From assembly GCF_039697315.1 (NCBI RefSeq), contig NZ_CP155619.1, positions 1,860,001-1,924,000 of the forward strand: a stretch of 64,000 bases of DNA, in the 5' to 3' direction. The notes beneath the pieces were generated by a model that was not told the origin of the DNA, did no database searches, and saw nothing but the letters and a program-made list of their open reading frames with translations. The number at the start of each line of letters is the position of its first letter. Position 1 is the first letter of the stretch. A program made the translations under genes and the position numbers. Positions 18,022 through 25,717 of this stretch are shown piece by piece. This stretch comes from Pseudomonas abietaniphila. GTDB taxonomy: Bacteria; Pseudomonadota; Gammaproteobacteria; Pseudomonadales; Pseudomonadaceae.

Positions 18022-19373
18022 AGCAACTGCTCAAGCCGTCGACCCGGTTGCTCTGGTGGCTCGCCGTGCTGGCAGGCTTCGCCGTGATGCTGGGCATTCT
18101 TCAGTCGTTGGGCCGCGGCCCGACGGTGAAACTCGACGGGCTGTTCTGGGCGCTGCTCTGCGTGATCGGCGCACTGGCCGCACTGGATGCATTCTGGGTC
18201 GGGCGTTTGCCGTCGCCACGCCTGCAACGCCAACTGCCCGGCAGCCTGGCGCTCGGCCGCTGGAGCGACGTGCGCATCGACATCGAGCATCAGTCACTGC
18301 GCTCCCTGCCGATGACCGTGTTTGATCATGGGCCTGAGGGTCCGGGCAATCGTTTCGAGGTCGACAACCTGCCGCAGGAAATGATGCTGCGTCCCCAACG
18401 CAAGTCGCAGTTGACCTACCGGCTGCGCCCGACAAGCCGGGGCCATTTCACCTTCGAACGGATCGAAATCCAGCTCCGCAGCCCGCTGCGCTTGTGGACC
18501 TCGCGACGCTACCTGCCCGTCATGGACTCGGCGCGGGTCTACCCGGACTTCGCACGGTTGCACAACGGACAATTACTGGCGGTGGATAACTGGCTGAGCC
18601 AGATCGGCATTCGTCAGCGCCAGCGCCGGGGGCTGGGTCTTGAATTCAACCAGCTGCGTGAGTTTCGCGAAGGCGACAGCCTGCGGCAGATCGACTGGAA
18701 AGCCACGGCACGTCAACGCATGCCGATTGCCCGGGAATATCAGGATGAGCGCGATCAACAGATTGTTTTCCTGCTCGACTGCGGACGCCGGATGCGCAGC
18801 CAGGATGGCGAGCTGACGCATTTCGATCACGCCCTCAATGCCTGCCTGCTGCTGGGTTATGTCGCGCTGCGTCAGGGCGATGCCGTGGGTGTGTCGACGT
18901 TTGCCGCCGAGCAGAATCGCCACTTGTCGCCCGTTAAAGGCGCGGCGCAGTTGAATGTGCTGCTCAACCACGTGTATGACCTGGACAGCACTCAGCATCC
19001 CGCCGACTACAGTGCGGCCATCCGGCAGCTGTTGATCAGGCAAAAACGCCGCGCGCTGGTGGTGCTGGTCACCAACCTGCGCGATGAAGATGATGAAGAT
19101 TTACTCGGCGCCGTCAAACAACTGAGCCGCCATCATCGGGTGTTGGTCGCCAGCCTTCGCGAAGACGTACTGGATGAGCGGCGTCAGGCTCCGGTGCAGA
19201 CCTGGCAGGAAGCGCTCGATTACTGCGGGACGGTGGACTTTCTGAACGCGCGGGCGGGTCTGCATGAGCGTTTGAACGCTCATGGCATACCGGTGCTGGA
19301 TGTGCGCCCCGGCGAACTGGGGCCGCAGTTGGTGAGTCGCTATCTGGGCTGGAAGAAAGCCGGCACCTTGTGA
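18018..19373 (+). CDS. DUF58-domain protein of the MoxR cluster
   Basis: 451 aa. Two N-terminal hydrophobic segments (LLWWLAVLAGFAVMLGIL and LFWALLCVIGALAALDAF), a beta-rich middle (RPTSRGHFTFERIEIQLRSPLRLW) and the DUF58 motif FNQLREFREGDSLRQIDWKATAR near residues 210-235. A vWA-like domain with QIVFLLDCGRRMRSQ follows. DUF58 proteins are usually MoxR partners; the exact role is unknown. Translationally coupled to moxR and last gene of the interrupted operon. Confidence 0.9.
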   Translation: MKQLLKPSTRLLWWLAVLAGFAVMLGILQSLGRGPTVKLDGLFWALLCVIGALAALDAFWVGRLPSPRLQRQLPGSLALGRWSDVRIDIEHQSLRSLPMTVFDHGPEGPGNRFEVDNLPQEMMLRPQRKSQLTYRLRPTSRGHFTFERIEIQLRSPLRLWTSRRYLPVMDSARVYPDFARLHNGQLLAVDNWLSQIGIRQRQRRGLGLEFNQLREFREGDSLRQIDWKATARQRMPIAREYQDERDQQIVFLLDCGRRMRSQDGELTHFDHALNACLLLGYVALRQGDAVGVSTFAAEQNRHLSPVKGAAQLNVLLNHVYDLDSTQHPADYSAAIRQLLIRQKRRALVVLVTNLRDEDDEDLLGAVKQLSRHHRVLVASLREDVLDERRQAPVQTWQEALDYCGTVDFLNARAGLHERLNAHGIPVLDVRPGELGPQLVSRYLGWKKAGTL

Positions 19374-19385
19374 AAGGTGCCGCGA

Positions 19386-19745
19386 TCAGGCCGACGCTTC
19401 CAGCGGGTAAAAACTGAAGTAACGCTGCAAGGCCTGAATCAGGTGGAAATACTCGGGAGGCGCCGCCTGCAGTCTGAAACCAGAGTCGTAAACGCGCGGC
19501 GTTTCATCTTCCTGGCACCACAGACAACTGGCGTTGATGTCGATGTTGTAAAGGCCGCCCTTCCCGTCCGGCACCTTTAAACGCAGCTGAAAATCTGCGC
19601 CGACGAGAATCGGCAGATCGCTGATCAGCATCAGGCCCTGTTCCGAGACGTTACCCAGGCACCCCAACGGTTTGTCGTTGTACCGGTTAAACACCTGCAG
19701 GTAATACGGTAACTGGTGACGCTCGATTCGTCTTTCGTTGAGCAT
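19386..19745 (-). CDS. PilZ-domain protein
   Basis: 119 aa single-domain PilZ protein, expected to bind cyclic di-GMP. The two signature motifs are present: RxxxR (R5-RIE-R9) near the start and NVSEQG ([D/N]xSxxG), followed by the beta-barrel (LVGADFQLRLKVP, INASCLWC). The start at 19745 (MLNERRIERHQLPYY) fits the family; the frame is open further upstream, to 19847, without similarity. Convergent with the DUF58 gene, only 12 nt apart. Likely a local c-di-GMP receptor; its target is not evident. Confidence 0.88.
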   Translation of the reverse strand: MLNERRIERHQLPYYLQVFNRYNDKPLGCLGNVSEQGLMLISDLPILVGADFQLRLKVPDGKGGLYNIDINASCLWCQEDETPRVYDSGFRLQAAPPEYFHLIQALQRYFSFYPLEASA

Positions 19746-20062
19746 TGTTGGACACGCCCTGGAATGACCATTGAGCATGGTCGCGCTAGTGCATTGAGAT
19801 TCGGTCGCACGTGAAACTGCCAAGACGACGTACGCAATCGAATCCACCTGTTCATTACAACAGGGAGGTCATCTGACTCACCAGCCATAACCGAAGTCAC
19901 TCATCCGATTATTCGAATTCGCGATAACGCCCGCGTTTCTATAACCAGAGTGCCCTTCGCTCACTCCTGTGATGAAAGCTTAGGTCCCTATGTTTTTCCA
20001 GACTAGCTCAAGCTGACGCAACATCCACCCGAAAAAGGGACCGCCCATCCATTCGGGTGTAA
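19746..20062. other. Intergenic region, dyad at 20026-20059
   Basis: No gene seen. CACCCGAA (20026-20033) and TTCGGGTG (20052-20059) form an 8-bp stem with an 18-nt loop directly after the stop of the minus-strand lipoprotein gene. It could be its terminator, though no T-run follows. Confidence 0.3.
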
Positions 20063-20437
20063 CTACAGTGAAGCAGGTCGCGGGACGGCAGGCGGTGCCA
20101 GATTGTCGTGTCCCAATTGATGCAGCGTGTCCAGACGGGCCTGCGCCCGGTAGGCGTACTCACTGGACGGATAATTGGAAATGATGAACTGATAGGTCTG
20201 CACTGCATCGACGTAGAGTTTCTGGCGTTCCAGGCACTGGCCGCGCAACATGGACACTTCGGGTTGAACATATCGACGCGACCGGCTTTCGCGGTCCACT
20301 TTCGACAGGTTATACATCACCGCATCGCAGTCGCCCTTGGCGTACGCGCGGTTGGCATTGTCCAGATGGCTGTTCATTGCCCAGCGGGTGCAACCGCTCA
20401 GCGCCGCCAGCGCCACTAATATCATCACGATTCGCAT
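20063..20437 (-). CDS. Small TPR-like lipoprotein
   Basis: 124 aa. The start at 20437 is set by a strong ribosome site (AGGAG) and gives a lipoprotein signal peptide MRIVMILVALAALSGC with the lipobox LSGC, so it should be lipidated at Cys16. The mature part has tetratricopeptide-like helices (NANRAYAKGDCDAVMYNLSKV, YVDAVQTYQFIISNYPSSEYA), as in small outer-membrane or periplasmic TPR lipoproteins. No specific function can be given. Divergent from pykA. Confidence 0.85.
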   Translation of the reverse strand: MRIVMILVALAALSGCTRWAMNSHLDNANRAYAKGDCDAVMYNLSKVDRESRSRRYVQPEVSMLRGQCLERQKLYVDAVQTYQFIISNYPSSEYAYRAQARLDTLHQLGHDNLAPPAVPRPASL

Positions 20438-20615
20438 GAGAGTCTCCTGTGCTCTGCATTGTATCGGCGCATCGCGGCATTTCTTCAAGGTCGATTTATC
20501 GGCCGCCGGTCTGCCGATTGCCCAGTCGTAACGCGGCAAGGTAGTGCAAAGGAACAATGACTACAGGCCAATACAGTAGTAGCCTCTCGCTGCGCTTCAT
20601 TTAAGGAGTTTGTGC

Positions 20616-22067
20616 ATGTCCGTTCGTCGCACCAAAATCGTAGCCACACTTGGCCCTGCCAGTAATTCGCCCGAAGTCATCGAGAAGCTGATTCTTGCCG
20701 GGCTGGACGTTGCCCGCCTGAACTTCTCCCACGGCACGCCCGACGAGCACAAGGCTCGCGCGAAGCTGATCCGCGACATCGCCGCCAAGAACGGCCGCTT
20801 CGTCGCGTTGCTGGGTGACCTGCAAGGCCCGAAAATTCGTATCGCCAAATTCGCCAACAAGAAGATCGAGCTGAAAGTCGGTGACAAGTTCACCTTCTCC
20901 ACCAGCCATCCTCTGACGGAAGGTACCCAGGAAATCGTCGGCATCGACTATCCCGATCTGGTCAAGGATTGCGGCGTAGGCGACGAACTGCTGCTCGACG
21001 ACGGACGCGTGGTCATGCGCGTGGACACGCAAACCGCTGACGCCCTGCACTGCACCGTGACCATCGGCGGCCCGCTGTCCGACCACAAAGGCATCAACCG
21101 TCGCGGTGGTGGCCTGACGGCACCGGCGCTGACTGAAAAAGACAAGCAAGACATCAAGCTCGCGGCAGAAATGGACCTGGATTACCTGGCCGTTTCCTTC
21201 CCGCGCGACGCCGCCGACATGGAATACGCTCGCAAACTGCGTGACGAATCCGGCGGCACCGCCTGGCTGGTGGCGAAGATCGAACGCGCCGAAGCCGTGG
21301 CCGACGACGAAACCCTCGACGCGCTGATCCGTGCCAGTGACGCGGTCATGGTTGCCCGTGGCGACCTGGGCGTGGAAATCGGCGACGCAGAACTGGTCGG
21401 CATCCAGAAGAAAATCATCCTGCACGCACGTCGCCATAACAAAGCGGTGATCGTGGCCACGCAGATGATGGAATCAATGATTTCAAGCCCGATGCCAACC
21501 CGTGCCGAAGTGTCCGACGTGGCCAACGCCGTGCTCGACTACACCGACGCCGTGATGCTGTCCGCTGAAAGTGCTGCCGGTTCCTACCCTGTCGAAGCCG
21601 TTGAAGCCATGGCGCGTATCTGCGTCGGCGCCGAGCGTCACCCGACCGGCAAGACCTCCAGCCACCGCATCGGTCATTCGTTCACCCGTTGCGACGAGAG
21701 CATCGCGCTGGCCGCCATGTACACCGCCAACCACTTCCCTGGGGTGAAAGCGATCATCGCACTGACCGAAAGCGGCTACACCCCGCTGATCATGTCGCGC
21801 ATCCGCTCCTCGGTGCCGATCTACGCGTTCTCCCCGCACCGCAACACCCAGGCGCGCGCGGCGATGTTCCGTGGCGTCTACACCATCCCGTTCGACCCGG
21901 CTTCGCTGCCTGCGGGTCAGGTCAGCCAGGCCGCCGTGGACGAGCTGCTCAAGCGCGGTCTGGTCGAGCAAGGCGACTGGGTCATCCTGACCAAGGGTGA
22001 CAGCTACCACACCATCGGTGGCACCAACGGCATGAAGATCCTGCATGTCGGCGACCCGCTCGTTTAA
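20616..22067 (+). CDS. pykA: Pyruvate kinase (PykA type)
   Basis: 483 aa, the usual length for the AMP/sugar-phosphate-regulated Pseudomonas PykA. Converts phosphoenolpyruvate and ADP to pyruvate and ATP. Signature features: RRTKIVATLGPASNS at the start, LDVARLNFSHG, the substrate and cation segment (LLGDLQGPKIRI), the catalytic Lys region AWLVAKIERAEAV, MVARGDLGVEIG, and ATQMMESMISSPMPTRAEVSDVANAVLD. The C-terminal allosteric domain follows (ALTESGYTPLIMSR). Start at 20616 with AAGGAG at 20603-20608. Monocistronic, ended by a strong terminator. Confidence 0.97.
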   Translation: MSVRRTKIVATLGPASNSPEVIEKLILAGLDVARLNFSHGTPDEHKARAKLIRDIAAKNGRFVALLGDLQGPKIRIAKFANKKIELKVGDKFTFSTSHPLTEGTQEIVGIDYPDLVKDCGVGDELLLDDGRVVMRVDTQTADALHCTVTIGGPLSDHKGINRRGGGLTAPALTEKDKQDIKLAAEMDLDYLAVSFPRDAADMEYARKLRDESGGTAWLVAKIERAEAVADDETLDALIRASDAVMVARGDLGVEIGDAELVGIQKKIILHARRHNKAVIVATQMMESMISSPMPTRAEVSDVANAVLDYTDAVMLSAESAAGSYPVEAVEAMARICVGAERHPTGKTSSHRIGHSFTRCDESIALAAMYTANHFPGVKAIIALTESGYTPLIMSRIRSSVPIYAFSPHRNTQARAAMFRGVYTIPFDPASLPAGQVSQAAVDELLKRGLVEQGDWVILTKGDSYHTIGGTNGMKILHVGDPLV

Positions 22068-22084
22068 GACGCTGCAGCGATAGC

Positions 22085-22121
22085 AAAAGCCCCGGCCCTC
22101 GTGAGAGACCGGGGCTTTTTT
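22085..22121 (+). terminator. Rho-independent terminator of pykA
   Basis: AAAAGCCCCGG (22085-22095) pairs with CCGGGGCTTTTT (22109-22120), ending in a T-run, 18 nt after the pykA stop. Confidence 0.92.
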
Positions 22122-22173
22122 GTGCGCGACTGCGGAGGCGATCTGACGGTATCGGCGATTTATCCGACCGAAC

Positions 22174-22209
22174 CTGTAGGCGCGCACTTGCCTACGATCT
22201 GGCGCGCAG
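22174..22209. repeat. REP-like palindromic element
   Basis: CTGTAGGCGCGCACTTGCC TACG... resembles the Pseudomonas REP head; TAGGC (22177-22181) and GCCTA (22090+100 = 22190-22194) form the imperfect stem. Single copy, in the gap between pykA and the reductase gene. Confidence 0.4.
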
Positions 22210-22248
22210 CGGTAGTAAACCCTGCCAATGCGATCCCGGTTGCGTTCA

Positions 22249-23178
22249 TCAGGCCTTTTCCATGAAGACATCCGCCAACAGTTGGCTGCGAGGCAGTCCT
22301 GCAATGTACAGGCGCTTGGAAAAAGCCTCGACACTCACTGGCGATCCGCACACCAGTGCAACGGTTTGCCGGGAGCTGACGCGCAAACCGGAAAGCGCCG
22401 CCTGAACATCCGCTGCGTCGATCAACTCCACCTGCAGATGCGGATGCTCGACCGCCAGCGCCCGCAACTCAGCCGCAAGGTAATGTTCATGCGCCACATG
22501 CATCACCCGAATCGGCCCTTGGTGTTGTTGACGCAATGCCTCGCGCAGCACGCCCCACAGCGGCCCCAGGCCAGTGCCACTCGCCAGCAGCCACAGCGGT
22601 CGCTCCTGCCAGTCAGGATCGTAATGCAGGGCACCGCCGCGCAACTCGCCCAATCGAATGGCGTCACCGACCTTGAGCGTGCGCGCGACGTCGACGAAAG
22701 CCCCGGGGTGGCGACAATCGATATGAAATTCGAGAAACGGATCCTCGCCCGGCAGACTCGCCAGCGAGTAAGGGCGCGCGATGCCGGTATCGGTCCAGAG
22801 CACCAGATGCTGACCCGCGCGATAGCGCAACGGGCGCTCAGGCTCCAGACGCAGACGCAGCACCGACGAACCGACCCCGTCACAACGCATGACCCTGGCA
22901 GGCAAGCCATCGCGCAACGGGTCGAAGATTTCGACACGCAGGTCATCGACCACTCGGCACTGACACGACAAGCGCCAGCCCTGCTCACGCTTGCTGGCGT
23001 CGAGTGCTTCAGGAAGGGCGTCCAGCGGCTCACCGTCAACGCAACGCACCAGGCAGGCGTGACAACTGCCCGCACGGCAACTGAAAGGGACTGCCAGGCC
23101 AGCGCTGTTCAAGGCATCAAGCAGGTTGGAACCGGGGACGACGGACCACTGCCGGTCGCCTGCGCGCAACTCAGGCAT
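22249..23178 (-). CDS. 2Fe-2S ferredoxin / flavin-type oxidoreductase
   Basis: 309 aa. The N-terminal plant-type ferredoxin domain has the cluster motif CRAGSCHACLVRC and a later Cys in LSCQC. It is followed by an FAD-binding reductase domain (PYSLAS flavin motif near 155) and an NAD(P)-binding domain (LLASGTGLGPLWGVL, VALVCGSP). Such proteins carry electrons from NAD(P)H to a partner oxygenase or other enzyme; no partner is nearby. The start at 23178 (MPELRAGDRQW) overlaps the upstream diguanylate cyclase by 8 nt; an alternative Met lies 7 residues earlier (23199). Likely cotranscribed with the cyclase. Confidence 0.85.
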   Translation of the reverse strand: MPELRAGDRQWSVVPGSNLLDALNSAGLAVPFSCRAGSCHACLVRCVDGEPLDALPEALDASKREQGWRLSCQCRVVDDLRVEIFDPLRDGLPARVMRCDGVGSSVLRLRLEPERPLRYRAGQHLVLWTDTGIARPYSLASLPGEDPFLEFHIDCRHPGAFVDVARTLKVGDAIRLGELRGGALHYDPDWQERPLWLLASGTGLGPLWGVLREALRQQHQGPIRVMHVAHEHYLAAELRALAVEHPHLQVELIDAADVQAALSGLRVSSRQTVALVCGSPVSVEAFSKRLYIAGLPRSQLLADVFMEKA

Positions 23179-24292
23179 CGGCGTAATCCCAAGCACCATG
23201 GCAGCAGTTCCGGCCGTGGTGTTTGGCCCGATACAACGCGTGGTCGGCACGCTGCAAGGCGCGATCCATGTCGTCGTCGCGCTCGATCAGGGTCATGCCG
23301 ACCGAGAGACTCAGCTCCAGGCCCGGCAGATCGGGAATGACCACGCCTGCAAACGCCTCACGCACGCGTTCGCAGCATTCGACCAGTTGCGCACGGGTGC
23401 AACGCGGAATCAGCAACACAAACTCCTCTCCACCATAGCGCGCCAGAATGTCATCCGAACGCAGGCAGTCGCTGGCGGTGGCCGCGAACACCTGCAACAC
23501 CCGATCGCCCGCCGCATGCCCCAGCAGATCGTTGACCCGCTTGAAATGGTCCAGGTCGATCAGGGCAAGACCGCCGGTGTAGTTGCCATCCATGGTTTCA
23601 AGCTCACGGGTGGCCAGACGCAAGAAATGCCGGCGATTGTACAGATTGGTCAACTCATCGGTCGACGCCAGTTCTTCGAGCTGAAACATCATACCGCGCA
23701 AGGTTTCCTGATGCGCCTGCAAGGTGATCCGACGCTGATGCATGCGCTGCCGCGAGCGCTGCACGAACCCCGCGTACATGCACAACCAGCCCAGCACGAT
23801 GAACAACGAGCAGGTCTGAAGCGCGGCCAGGCCTGGGTCATTGAGCTGGCCGCTAAAGGCATCCCACAGGTTGATGCCGGTAAACCCCAACAAGGCAAGC
23901 ACGGCGCAACGCGTGAACACCTTGGGCGGGAGATGGAACAGGCCGAACAGCAACACCAGCACATACAGCACCAGGAAGGTGCCGCGTGCGGAATCCAGAT
24001 GGGCCAGCAGGAACGTTTCCCAGCCGAGTCCCATCAGCACCTGAAATTCGGTCAGGCTGGGGTCTTTGAACCGGTTGTTGAGTCCGCCGAAAAACACCAG
24101 GCTCAGCGCGCCCTGAGACAGCAGCACGGCCACGCTGGTCAGCCACACACCGAAGAACGTCGCATGGTAATAACCGGCGCAGAACGCCACCCACATGAGC
24201 GCAATCAGCAACACGTAGGTGCCGGCAGCCAAAGCAAAACGCTTGAGTCGCAAGCGCTGGATAGATCCATCTATAGGAGGCTGGGTCGTCAT
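23171..24292 (-). CDS. Membrane-bound diguanylate cyclase (GGDEF)
   Basis: 373 aa. About six N-terminal membrane segments (from ALAAGTYVLLIALMWVAF to SLFIVLGWLCMYAGF), a short linker helix, then a GGDEF domain (ASTDELTNLYNRRHF; active-site RYGGEEF; ending RADHALYRAKHHGRN). The GGEEF signature and the full set of substrate residues suggest it makes cyclic di-GMP. The sensor is a six-helix MASE-like domain; its signal is unknown. Start at 24292 (MTTQPPID); upstream codons are open but not typical. The reductase gene overlaps its end. Confidence 0.9.
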   Translation of the reverse strand: MTTQPPIDGSIQRLRLKRFALAAGTYVLLIALMWVAFCAGYYHATFFGVWLTSVAVLLSQGALSLVFFGGLNNRFKDPSLTEFQVLMGLGWETFLLAHLDSARGTFLVLYVLVLLFGLFHLPPKVFTRCAVLALLGFTGINLWDAFSGQLNDPGLAALQTCSLFIVLGWLCMYAGFVQRSRQRMHQRRITLQAHQETLRGMMFQLEELASTDELTNLYNRRHFLRLATRELETMDGNYTGGLALIDLDHFKRVNDLLGHAAGDRVLQVFAATASDCLRSDDILARYGGEEFVLLIPRCTRAQLVECCERVREAFAGVVIPDLPGLELSLSVGMTLIERDDDMDRALQRADHALYRAKHHGRNCCHGAWDYADA

Positions 24293-24614
24293 CGTGTGAG
24301 GGTTCGTCCTGTCCGGCCACAAGGGCCTGGATCCCACCGCTGGCCGAAGGGGCAGCGGTCGCTTCATTCATCCGGGAAGGTTGCAATGTAGAGGAAACCG
24401 GGCGTTTCGCCAACGCGTCCGTCGAGGCAAAGGGCTTGCCATTCAATCGCAGGGATCTGGCGCGCTGAAGGTCAATCGGCTGCAAAGTCCGGTTGCAAGG
24501 CCTGATGAAACCTTTTGATGAACCCTGCCTGGACACCCTAACTATGTATATCAACCCAAACGGTTGGAATCGGTAACCTGCGTCAGTCTTCAACCACCAT
24601 GGACGGTTAGAAAA
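24293..24614. other. Divergent intergenic region
   Basis: 322 nt between the minus-strand cyclase and the plus-strand 338-aa gene; no gene or clear promoter recognised. An AT-rich patch at 24538-24560 may hold the promoter of the plus-strand gene. Confidence 0.3.
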
Positions 24615-25631
24615 ATGCAGTTAAGAAACGACACTCAATGGCTGAGCAAATTCAAGATCGAGGTCACTTCCAACTCGAACAGGCTCTACCGCAACGGGAA
24701 CCAGCAAGTAAAAGTCACGGTGAGCCTGACCCCCGCCAAAGGGCAGGAAATTACCGATGGACAACTCGACAGCATCTGGCTCTTCCTGATCTCGGACGAT
24801 GGTCAATACCGCGATCTGCGCACCCACTTTGGCGAACGGGCTTATCAGGCGTACTGGCCGTCAGAAATCCCCGGCCCCGTAGAACCGCAAGAGCTGTTCC
24901 GCGTTTCGACGGTTAAAGACCCTAGATTCGAGTATTACGCCGCATCCGGCTCCGCTCCCCTGAACCTGATCGAATCCAGTTCGCGCGCCCGCACCTTCTA
25001 CATCTCCTCACTGGCTCCGGCGGGCGAGCGGTACAAGATTTACGCCGCGATCACCAAAGAAGAAGGTGTTGAGTACGCCACCAGCACCTCGATCTTCAAC
25101 GCCCACGCCGAAATAGAGACCGTAGCCTCTCCCCACAAGAAGCGGTCGGACTTCACGCTTGAGCGCGTTCACGAGTACGAAGGGAAATCGGGCGACACGG
25201 ACGTAGACATCGACCTGTATTACCTGGAATTCGCCAATCGACATTTCAAGATTGTCGATGCCATTCCCTACGGTCCCAACGCCGATGACTCCTATTACAG
25301 CGACGCCCTGGATGTCTCTCCCTGGTACCGCGTTTTTGACGGCGTCTGGCCCGCACGTATCTACGAGGAGCATTTCCACTATGCCCTCAAGCCCGGCGAA
25401 CCTGGACATTTCACATCCCATGACGCCTCCGTTGCGGTGAACACCCGGGAAGGCGCCATGAATTTCATCCGCCTGGAATTAATTGGCTATGGGAGTGACT
25501 TCACAAAATACACCAGGACCTTTTTTGGACCGAGCCGTTGGGGCGTGCTTGACCAGTACGGCAACGAATACGGTATCCAGATGACCCAGGAAAACGGGGG
25601 TAACGAGCTGAACTTCAAGATGCGCCATTAA
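24615..25631 (+). CDS. Unrecognised protein next to the Rhs pair
   Basis: 338 aa, no family recognised. No signal peptide or membrane segment; aromatic-rich with alternating hydrophobic residues, suggesting a beta-sandwich-rich protein. It starts MQLRNDTQWLSKFKIEVTS and has segments such as QVKVTVSLTPAKGQEI (Ig-like strand pattern) and FHYALKPGEPGHFTS. The start at 24615 lacks a strong ribosome site; the frame is open to 24564. It lies 86 nt before the split Rhs genes on the same strand, so it may be cotranscribed and act with them, for instance as an accessory or cargo factor (inference). Confidence 0.65.
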   Translation: MQLRNDTQWLSKFKIEVTSNSNRLYRNGNQQVKVTVSLTPAKGQEITDGQLDSIWLFLISDDGQYRDLRTHFGERAYQAYWPSEIPGPVEPQELFRVSTVKDPRFEYYAASGSAPLNLIESSSRARTFYISSLAPAGERYKIYAAITKEEGVEYATSTSIFNAHAEIETVASPHKKRSDFTLERVHEYEGKSGDTDVDIDLYYLEFANRHFKIVDAIPYGPNADDSYYSDALDVSPWYRVFDGVWPARIYEEHFHYALKPGEPGHFTSHDASVAVNTREGAMNFIRLELIGYGSDFTKYTRTFFGPSRWGVLDQYGNEYGIQMTQENGGNELNFKMRH

Positions 25632-25717
25632 CGGCTCGAGGCTGTTCCGCCGCACCCTGTCGACCGACGATGGGGTGCGCTCACTTGCCACTTGGCGCAC
25701 TGACAAAGAGAACTCAC

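Noticed and set aside
19386..19847. Longer PilZ start at 19847
   Set aside because: The extra 34 residues lack similarity, while the MLNERRIERH start fits the PilZ family.
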